Part shown: piece after piece, positions 1 through 5,236 of the stretch
Layout: every line of letters begins with the position of its first letter
Numbering within the stretch: the first letter of the stretch is position 1
Assembly (NCBI GenBank): GCA_022839525.1
Contig: JALHET010000192.1
Coordinates: 1-8,195, forward strand
DNA from: Lentisphaerota bacterium
Lineage (GTDB): Bacteria; Verrucomicrobiota; Kiritimatiellia; RFP12; UBA1067
DNA length: 8,195 nt
Direction of reading: 5' to 3'
The notes under the pieces: generated by a model
Seen by the model: only the letters and a program-made list of their open reading frames with translations
What the model was told of the DNA's origin: nothing
Database searches by the model: none
Translations under genes and position numbers: made by a program

Positions 1-2
1 TG

Positions 3-653
3 CTGGCCGATGCGCCTCAGTGGCAGGCCGATGCCAGCGACGACTGGCAGGCGCAGCTCAAGCAGGCCGGCGACAACCATGACGGCATGCATTTTTTTCC
101 GTTCCCCGATGCGCCGGACAGCCACGGCCTGCTGGTGATCAATCACGAGTACGTCAACCCGACGCTGCACACCGACGGCATGCGTCTGGAGGAAGGCCGG
201 CGCCCGCTGGAACAGGTGCGCAAGGAGCAGGCGGCCCACGGTCTGAGCGTCATCGAAGTGCGCAAGGATGCCCGTGGCCAGTGGCAGCGGGTGTTGCCGT
301 CGCGCTACAACCGGCGCCTCAGCGCGTTGACGGAGATGGCCATTTCCGGGCCGCTGGCGGGCCATCCGAGCATGAAGACCGTCGCCGACCCGGATGGCAG
401 GACCGTTCTGGGCACGCTGAACAATTGCTCCAGCGGCTTCACCCCCTGGGGCACCTATCTGATCTGCGAGGAGAACTGGCACAACTACTTCGTCAACCAC
501 GATCCGCAGGACCTGGCGGCGCGGGTCTCGCACAAACTCGGGCAAGAGGCGGACCGCACCAATTTCCTCATCTTCCAGGCCATGGGCGCAAACTTGGCAG
601 GGCAGATCGGATCGATTGTCGCGGCCGGTGTCATTCTCGCGTTATTGGGTTGA
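3..653 (+). CDS. PhoX/DUF839 phosphatase fragment fused in frame to an OadB-like tail (5' partial)
   Basis: The frame is open from the left edge, so the true start lies outside the window. The first internal ATG is at 87, but the residues before it (ending GDNHDG) continue the same family. Up to about position 515 the protein matches PhoX-type alkaline phosphatases (DUF839), secreted enzymes that release phosphate from organic phosphate esters using calcium and iron. Visible hallmarks are NHDGMHFFP at the left, GLLVINHEY (about 126-152), [17 protein letters not shown] and the Cys/Glu motif CEENW (465-479). Full PhoX proteins are several hundred residues long, and this one breaks off shortly after CEENW. 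The last ~40 residues, from about ARVSHK onward, are not PhoX but resemble the membrane C-terminus of a Na+-translocating decarboxylase beta subunit. The phosphatase part lacks much of its C-terminal half and is unlikely to be functional as shown. A sequencing or assembly chimera is the simplest explanation. Confidence 0.75.
   Translation: MADAPQWQADASDDWQAQLKQAGDNHDGMHFFPFPDAPDSHGLLVINHEYVNPTLHTDGMRLEEGRRPLEQVRKEQAAHGLSVIEVRKDARGQWQRVLPSRYNRRLSALTEMAISGPLAGHPSMKTVADPDGRTVLGTLNNCSSGFTPWGTYLICEENWHNYFVNHDPQDLAARVSHKLGQEADRTNFLIFQAMGANLAGQIGSIVAAGVILALLG
519..653 (+). other. C-terminal segment of a sodium-pump decarboxylase beta subunit (OadB/GcdB type)
   Basis: The residues [16 protein letters not shown] followed by [21 protein letters not shown] read like the end of OadB/GcdB/MmdB. 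These beta subunits form the Na+ channel of oxaloacetate, glutaconyl-CoA or methylmalonyl-CoA decarboxylases. Their last helix carries a conserved stretch of the form (M/Q)AMGxNxxGxIGS(x)xAAG. Stop at 651-653, 24 bases before the dctP start, so in the parent genome this gene was probably the one directly upstream of the TRAP operon. Which of the three decarboxylase types it belonged to cannot be told from the tail. The left limit given is where the PhoX-like residues (AARVSHK) and OadB-like residues blend, and is uncertain by some 20-30 bases. The assignment is from family recall, not a search. Confidence 0.65.
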
Positions 654-677
654 TCGCGCTAAAGAAAGGGGAAAGTT

Positions 678-1706
678 ATGGGCAAGTCCGTATCATTTTT
701 TTTAGCGGGTGCAACGACAGGGTTGCTGGTCGCCTGTGTGTTGGGGGCTTTCATCATTCGTCCGAAAGGGGTGAACACGGCTACTGCCGGCTCTGGGAAC
801 CGTGCGGTCGTTTTGAAATTGGCACATGGGCTCGATGAGTCGCACCCTGTGCACAAGGCCATGGAGTTCATGAAGAAGCGTCTGGAGGAGTTGACAAACG
901 GAAAAGCCTCGCTGGATGTCTATTCCGGAGGTGTGTTGGGGGCCGAAGTCGACTGCCTCGAACAGGTGCAGAAGGGTGAACTGGCGATGACCAAGGTCTC
1001 CACCGCCGCGATCGAAGCCTTTATCCCGGAAATAAAGGTGTTCAGCGTGCCTTACGCGTTCCGCGACGAAAACCATTTCTGGAACACACTGCACAGCCCG
1101 ATCGGGAAACGCATTTTGGGTTTGGGCGTGCAGTGCCAATTCCGGGGACTCTGCTATTATGATTCAGGTGACCGGAACTTCTATACGACGAAAAAACCGG
1201 TTCGCTCGGTGGCCGACATCAAAGGCATGAAGATCCGTGTGATGAACAGCCGGACCGCCATGGACATGATCAAAGCCATGGGCGGCAGCCCCTGCCCAAT
1301 CAGTTGGGGCGAACTTTATACGGGGCTTGCTCAAGGCACGGTGGACGCGGCGGAGAACAATCCGCCGTCGTTCATGACCAGCCGCCATTACGAAGTCTGC
1401 AAATATTTCATACTCTCTAGTCACCAGCGCATTCCGGACATGGTGATCATCAGCGCCAAGGTGTGGGACACCCTTCCGCTCGATATCAGGAAGGCGATCC
1501 AACAGGCTGCCGATGAGTCCGAGGCTTTCCAGCGTAAACTGTGGAAAGAGACGACCTCAGAGTGTTTGGCCACCATGAAGCAGAAGGGCATCGAGATCAT
1601 CACACCCGATCTTGAGAGTTTCCGCAAAGCCTGCGCGCCCATCATCGAGGACAAAGAGTACCTTGTGGTCAGAAAGGTTCTCTCCGAGATCGCGGAGGTG
1701 AAGTGA
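678..1706 (+). CDS. dctP: TRAP transporter solute-binding protein, DctP family
   Basis: This 342-residue protein is the extracytoplasmic receptor of a tripartite ATP-independent periplasmic (TRAP) transporter: it binds a carboxylate solute and hands it to DctQ/DctM. Residues 1-28 are a hydrophobic export signal or membrane anchor. L17-V-A-C20 resembles a lipobox, but the hydrophobic run continues past the Cys, so an uncleaved anchor is equally possible. The mature part starts near VVLKLAHGLDESHPVHKA (44-61). The family signature is at 165-191: DRNFYTTKKPV, then IKGMKIRVMNS with R187, the arginine that clamps the ligand carboxylate (R147 in SiaP). R166 and N227 (in ENNPPSF) sit at spacings like SiaP R127 and N187. 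The ATG at 678 is preceded by AAGGGG at 666-671. The stop overlaps the dctQ start by one base. The GDRNFYT and ENNPPSF wording suggests a sugar-acid or uronate ligand, but the substrate is inference. Confidence 0.93.
   Translation: MGKSVSFFLAGATTGLLVACVLGAFIIRPKGVNTATAGSGNRAVVLKLAHGLDESHPVHKAMEFMKKRLEELTNGKASLDVYSGGVLGAEVDCLEQVQKGELAMTKVSTAAIEAFIPEIKVFSVPYAFRDENHFWNTLHSPIGKRILGLGVQCQFRGLCYYDSGDRNFYTTKKPVRSVADIKGMKIRVMNSRTAMDMIKAMGGSPCPISWGELYTGLAQGTVDAAENNPPSFMTSRHYEVCKYFILSSHQRIPDMVIISAKVWDTLPLDIRKAIQQAADESEAFQRKLWKETTSECLATMKQKGIEIITPDLESFRKACAPIIEDKEYLVVRKVLSEIAEVK
1694..1698 (+). promoter_or_regulatory. Ribosome binding site deciding the dctQ start
   Basis: GGAGG lies inside the last codons of dctP. 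It is 7 bases before the ATG at 1706 but only 4 before the in-frame GTG at 1703, so ATG 1706 is the preferred start. This arrangement (TGATG) favours translational coupling of dctP and dctQ. Confidence 0.7.
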
Positions 1707-2221
1707 TGTTAACCCTTTTGCAGAAAATCAAGATGGGCTTTGTCAAGTTGCTTGAAGGCCTTCTGATGGCTATGGTGGCGGTGCTGACGCTGACGGTGCT
1801 GTGGGGCGTTTTCACCCGCTTCTGCCTCGGCAAGCAGGCCGCCTACACCGATGAGCTGGCGCGTGTTCTGCTGGTGTGGGTCTCGATGGTTGGGGCCGCG
1901 CTGGCGTTCGGCGTAAAAGCGCATCTCGGCGTGGACTTCTTTGTGAACAGGCTGCATCCTGAGGCGCGCAAGACGCTCAGCATGCTGGTGCAGGTGGTGA
2001 CCGCCGTTCTGGCGGTGGTCGTTTTCGTGGTCGGGGGCTGGGGGTTGGCGATGGGGCAGATGGGGCAGCAGTTGCCGACGTTGCCGATCTCGCGCGGACT
2101 GGTCTATATTTCGATACCGCTGGGCGGTGTGCTGATCTGCCTCTTCGCGCTGGAAAATCTGGTGGAAATCTTCAAGACTCCCGCCGAGCTGCTGGGCGCC
2201 CAAACGAAATCGGAGGAGTAA
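1706..2221 (+). CDS. dctQ: TRAP transporter small permease subunit, DctQ family
   Basis: This 171-residue membrane protein has the size and pattern of DctQ, the four-helix subunit that pairs with DctM and docks the DctP receptor. Hydrophobic segments fall at about residues 14-35, 51-68, 92-111 and 133-151. The family-like core is WGVFTRF followed by TDELARVLLVWVSMVGAALA and AHLGVDFF, and a second conserved patch is LPTLPISRGLVYISIPLGG near 124-142. The start overlaps the dctP stop by one base (TGATG). The end carries GGAGGAG at 2212-2218 that serves dctM four bases downstream. The order P-Q-M is the standard one for TRAP operons with separate Q and M subunits. DctQ sequences diverge strongly, so position in the operon adds much of the certainty. 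Confidence 0.93.
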   Translation: MLTLLQKIKMGFVKLLEGLLMAMVAVLTLTVLWGVFTRFCLGKQAAYTDELARVLLVWVSMVGAALAFGVKAHLGVDFFVNRLHPEARKTLSMLVQVVTAVLAVVVFVVGGWGLAMGQMGQQLPTLPISRGLVYISIPLGGVLICLFALENLVEIFKTPAELLGAQTKSEE

Positions 2222-2225
2222 GGTC

Positions 2226-3488
2226 ATGATCGGCATCATTGTCATTCTTTTGGTCTCTTTTGTGGTGTTGCTGCTCATGAACGCGCCGGTCGCGGTGGCG
2301 ATCGCGGTCGCATCCATGCTGGCGATTTTCGCGAACGGTGGAGACGCGGCTTACACCGTGGCGCAGCGTATGGCGAACGGCGTCGATAGTTTCCCGTTGC
2401 TGGCGATTCCGTTTTTCGTGTTTTCCGGCTACCTGATGGGACGCGGCGGTCTGGCGCGGCGGCTGATCGACTTTGCCGCCCTTGTTGTCGGGCGGTTCCC
2501 CGGCGGGCTCGGTTACGTCAACACCCTGACCTGCATGATGTTCGGTTCGATTTCCGGGTCGGCGGCTGCGGCGGTCTCCTCGATCGGCGGCTTCATGATC
2601 CCCGAGATGAACCGGAAAGGATACAACCGCGAATTCAATGTCGCGTTGACTGCGACGGCGGCGACGACCGGCCTGCTGATCCCGCCTTCAAACGCGATGA
2701 TCGTTTATTCTGTGGCGGCCGGTTCGGTCTCGATCGCGGCGATGTTCATGGCCGGTATCCTGCCCGGCATTCTGGTGGGGCTTTGCATCATGGTTGCGTC
2801 GGGTATCCTCTCGGTCCGTCACGGCTACGGCAAAGCCGCGCCGGGCGCGCCGGCGGAGGTGCGTACCCACCCTCTGCTGGTCTGCTGGCGCGCCTTGCCG
2901 AGTCTTTTGATGATGCTCCTGATCATCGGCGGAATCCTGTTGGGATGGTTCACGGCCACAGAGGCTGCGGCGGTTGCGGTCGCGTATTCGTTTCTGCTGT
3001 GCGTGGTGTTCTACCGCGAGATTCTGTGGAAAGACTTGCCCGGTATCTGCCTGCAGACCGGCATCACCACCGCAGTGGTCATGTTCCTGATCGGCTCATC
3101 GAGCGCGATGTCGTGGATCATGACCGTGACCAACATCCCTCAGACGGTGTCCGCGGCGCTGATGGGGTTATCGGAGAACCCCTACGTGATCCTGCTTACG
3201 ATCAACGCGATGCTGCTGGTGGTCGGGATGTTCATGGATATGACGCCAGCGATCCTGATCTTCACGCCGATCCTGCTGCCGGTCGTGCGCGGACTGGGGC
3301 TGTCCGACATCCACTTCGGCATCATCCTGATCGCCAACCTCTGTATCGGCTTGTGCACGCCGCCCGTCGGAACCTGCCTCTTTATCGGTTGCGGAGTCGG
3401 CAAGACAACCATCGCGAAAGTGACGGTGAAGGCCGTGCCCTTCTGGATTTCACTCGCGATCCCGAAAATGTGCGGCCTGTTGAAGTAG
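2226..3488 (+). CDS. dctM: TRAP transporter large permease subunit, DctM family, with a shortened C-terminus
   Basis: This 420-residue polytopic protein is the transport subunit of the TRAP system, thought to carry solute with Na+ in an elevator mechanism. Conserved DctM stretches are visible in order: FPLLAIPFFVFSGYLMGRGG (56-75), GSISGSAAAAVSSIGG (107-122), TTGLLIPPSNAMIVYS (147-162), GILLGWFTATEAAAVAV (236-252), GMFMDMTPAILIFTPIL (334-350) and IGLCTPPVGTCLF (374-386). The start at ATG 2226 has GGAGGAG at 2212-2218 with 7-base spacing. Oddity: after KAVPFW (402-407) the sequence passes directly to ISLAIPKMCGLL and stops. Most DctM proteins have about 12-16 more hydrophobic residues here, forming the final helix before the (S/A)LxLPxxxGL ending. 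The frame is intact, so this is an in-frame shortening rather than a frameshift. Confidence 0.94.
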   Translation: MIGIIVILLVSFVVLLLMNAPVAVAIAVASMLAIFANGGDAAYTVAQRMANGVDSFPLLAIPFFVFSGYLMGRGGLARRLIDFAALVVGRFPGGLGYVNTLTCMMFGSISGSAAAAVSSIGGFMIPEMNRKGYNREFNVALTATAATTGLLIPPSNAMIVYSVAAGSVSIAAMFMAGILPGILVGLCIMVASGILSVRHGYGKAAPGAPAEVRTHPLLVCWRALPSLLMMLLIIGGILLGWFTATEAAAVAVAYSFLLCVVFYREILWKDLPGICLQTGITTAVVMFLIGSSSAMSWIMTVTNIPQTVSAALMGLSENPYVILLTINAMLLVVGMFMDMTPAILIFTPILLPVVRGLGLSDIHFGIILIANLCIGLCTPPVGTCLFIGCGVGKTTIAKVTVKAVPFWISLAIPKMCGLLK

Positions 3489-3673
3489 CGGGACGGTTGT
3501 CAATAAGCGAACTGTGGAAAGCAGTCAAGATATACATACGGTTGCTGCAAAGAGGCGGGAACCGTGATCGCTTCGGCATGGGGGAAAGCCGAAGGCGGCG
3601 GGGAGGAGTCACGTGGCGAATGCTCCCTCTATCTCAATCTTACGGGCAGATGAAATAGGTGGAGGAGAACGAC
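3489..3673 (+). other. Spacer and probable asnS leader with potential hairpins
   Basis: I see no gene in these 185 bases between dctM and asnS. A reading frame from the +2 shadow of dctM runs through it but shows no recognisable protein. Potential RNA structure: a 7-bp perfect stem CTTCGGC (3571-3577) with GCCGAAG (3588-3594), extendable by two pairs across a one-base bulge, enclosing a 10-base loop; and a second, weaker stem GGGAG (3601-3605) with CTCCC (3623-3627). Neither is followed by a T-run, so neither is a typical intrinsic terminator. I could not identify a convincing sigma-70 promoter. The stretch is long enough for a regulated leader but matches no riboswitch class I can name. Confidence 0.4.
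3661..3667 (+). promoter_or_regulatory. Ribosome binding site deciding the asnS start
   Basis: GGAGGAG lies 6 bases ahead of the ATG at 3674. An upstream in-frame GTG at 3659 would place this Shine-Dalgarno inside the coding region, adding only MEEND, so the ATG is the better start. Confidence 0.75.
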
Positions 3674-5065
3674 ATGAAAAGAACGAGGATCGTCTGCTTG
3701 TTGAAAACAGAGAAGCGCGGAATTGACGTGGTGGCCGCTGGTTGGGTGCGGACGCGCCGTGATTCCAAGGGCGGCTTCTCGTTCGTCGAAATCAACGATG
3801 GCTCGTGTCTTGCCAATCTTCAGGTGATTGCTCCTGTCACGTTAAACAATTACGAAAACGAGGTCTTGAGGCTTCATCCCGGTGCATCCGTTGTGGTTGA
3901 AGGCATTTTGCAGACCTCCGAAGGCAGTGGTCAGGCCGTCGAGCTGAAAGCCCGCACAATCGACGTTCTGGGGTTCGCGCCGCCGGTCAAGTATCCGCTG
4001 GGCAAGCAGAAGATCAGTTTCGAGCGGTTGCGTGAATTGCCGCACCTGCGTGCGCGCACCAACAGTTTTGGGGCGGTGGCGCGTGTGCGGGACGTCCTTG
4101 CCCATGAAACACACCGTTTCTTTCACGACCGCGGCTTTCTGTATGTCCACACGCCGATCATCACGTCGAACGACTGCGAAGGAGCCGGCGAGATGTTTCA
4201 GGTGACCGCGCTCGACCCACACGCTCCGCCAAGGCTCAAGGACGGTGCGGTCGACTACGCGAAGGATTTTTTCGGCCGGCGCACCTCGCTTACGGTGAGC
4301 GGTCAACTTGAAGGCGAGACCTATGCGTGCGCGATGGGCGACATCTACACCTTTGGCCCGACGTTCCGTGCGGAGAACTCCAATACGCGGCGGCACCTCT
4401 CCGAGTTCTGGATGATCGAGCCGGAGATGGCCTTCGCGGATCTCGACGACGATGCGGATCTGGCCGAGGCCTTTCTGCGTCACTTGTTTACTGCGGTTCT
4501 CACGCAGTGCGGAGCGGATCTGAGTTTTTTCGACCAACGCATTTTGCCCGGCGTGCTGGCGCGGCTGGAGCGTTTGGCGAATGCGCCTTTCGGGCGTGTG
4601 ACGTATACCGAGGCGGTCAAGGTGCTGGAGGGGGCGGGCAAGACGTTCGAGTTCGCGCCATTCTGGGGCATGGACCTTCAGTCCGAGCACGAGCGCTATC
4701 TTGCGGAAGAGGTTTTCAAAGGGCCGGTGGTTGTGACCGACTATCCCGAAGCAATCAAAGCGTTCTACATGCGGCGCAATGACGATGGCAAAACAGTGGC
4801 AGCGATGGATGTGCTCCTTCCCGAGGTGGGCGAGATTATCGGCGGTAGCCAGCGCGAAGAACGGCTGGATGTGCTGGAGGCGGCCATGCGCAAGAGCGGG
4901 TTGAATCCCGACAACTACAGTTTGTATTTGGATCTTCGCAGATACGGCAGTGTGCCGCACGCCGGATTCGGATTGGGTTTCGAACGTATGGTGCAGTTCT
5001 GCACAGGCATGCACAATATCCGCGATGTGATCCCTTATCCCCGTGCGCCGGGATTGTGCGATTGA
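3674..5065 (+). CDS. asnS: Asparaginyl-tRNA synthetase
   Basis: This 463-residue cytoplasmic class IIb synthetase charges tRNA-Asn with asparagine using ATP. Its length is close to that of the E. coli enzyme. Residues ~1-105 form the anticodon-binding OB fold (AAGWVRTRRDSKGGFSFVEI, DGSCLANLQVI). The catalytic core follows: motif 1 region FFHDRGFLYVHTPIITSND at about 149-167, then CEGAGEMFQV. SGQLEGETYACAMGDIYTFG precedes motif 2 (FRAENSNTRRHLSEFWMIEP, 231-250). Motif 3 is HAGFGLGFERMVQF at 429-442, and the protein ends GMHNIRDVIPYPRAPG. The FRAENSNTRRHLSEFWMIEPE wording is AsnRS rather than AspRS. All class II motifs are intact. The start is chosen from the GGAGGAG at 3661. It follows dctM by 185 bases and probably has its own transcription signals, though none is clear. 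A long antisense open frame covers this gene but is a codon-usage shadow. Confidence 0.96.
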   Translation: MKRTRIVCLLKTEKRGIDVVAAGWVRTRRDSKGGFSFVEINDGSCLANLQVIAPVTLNNYENEVLRLHPGASVVVEGILQTSEGSGQAVELKARTIDVLGFAPPVKYPLGKQKISFERLRELPHLRARTNSFGAVARVRDVLAHETHRFFHDRGFLYVHTPIITSNDCEGAGEMFQVTALDPHAPPRLKDGAVDYAKDFFGRRTSLTVSGQLEGETYACAMGDIYTFGPTFRAENSNTRRHLSEFWMIEPEMAFADLDDDADLAEAFLRHLFTAVLTQCGADLSFFDQRILPGVLARLERLANAPFGRVTYTEAVKVLEGAGKTFEFAPFWGMDLQSEHERYLAEEVFKGPVVVTDYPEAIKAFYMRRNDDGKTVAAMDVLLPEVGEIIGGSQREERLDVLEAAMRKSGLNPDNYSLYLDLRRYGSVPHAGFGLGFERMVQFCTGMHNIRDVIPYPRAPGLCD

Positions 5066-5130
5066 TGTGCAGAAAAAATGGATTTGCCCGGTGCGGAGAC
5101 CTTTTGATACCGTGATGGCGGACAGTATGC

Positions 5131-5166
5131 CCAGTGCGGGTTCATGTGTGTCTTGAACCCCGCTGG
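5131..5166 (+). terminator. Imperfect hairpin after asnS, possible terminator without T-run
   Basis: CCAG (5131-5134) pairs with CTGG (5163-5166). After a small internal loop (TGC against CG), GGGTTCA (5138-5144) pairs with TGAACCC (5154-5160) around a 9-base loop. It lies 65 bases past the asnS stop. No T-run follows, so termination is only a possibility, and it could equally be an mRNA-stabilising or leader structure for the next gene. It spans the ATG at 5144, arguing against that as a start. Confidence 0.35.
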
Positions 5167-5236
5167 ACATGCGCACCCCGTCAACATCCGGTGTACGGTG
5201 GGGGATAGGATTGGTTCCGGATATCAAAGGGTGGAC

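Noticed and set aside
694..740. DctP as a lipoprotein (LVAC at residues 17-20)
   Set aside because: Hydrophobic residues continue well past the Cys (VLGAFII), which is more like an uncleaved anchor or ordinary signal. Left as an open alternative in the gene entry.
3553..3594. A T-box riboswitch controlling asnS
   Set aside because: The core-like match AGGCGGGAACCG has G in place of the T needed to pair with the tRNA CCA end. No terminator with a T-run follows, and the space upstream is short for a full Stem I. Kept only as a low-interest observation.
2783..3658. A + strand frame overlapping the end of dctM and the spacer
   Set aside because: It is Arg/Gly/His-rich out-of-frame translation of dctM, has no domain, and lacks a ribosome binding site. 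Its extension into the spacer is not supported by anything else.
3842..5227. A 461-codon antisense open frame across asnS
   Set aside because: asnS has every class II motif intact in the other frame. The antisense translation is His/Arg-rich with no recognisable domain, as expected when high-GC3 coding DNA is read backwards.
5144..5236. Upstream ATG 5144 as start of the beta-helix protein
   Set aside because: It would add 31 non-hydrophobic residues before a clear signal peptide, has no Shine-Dalgarno, and lies inside a hairpin.
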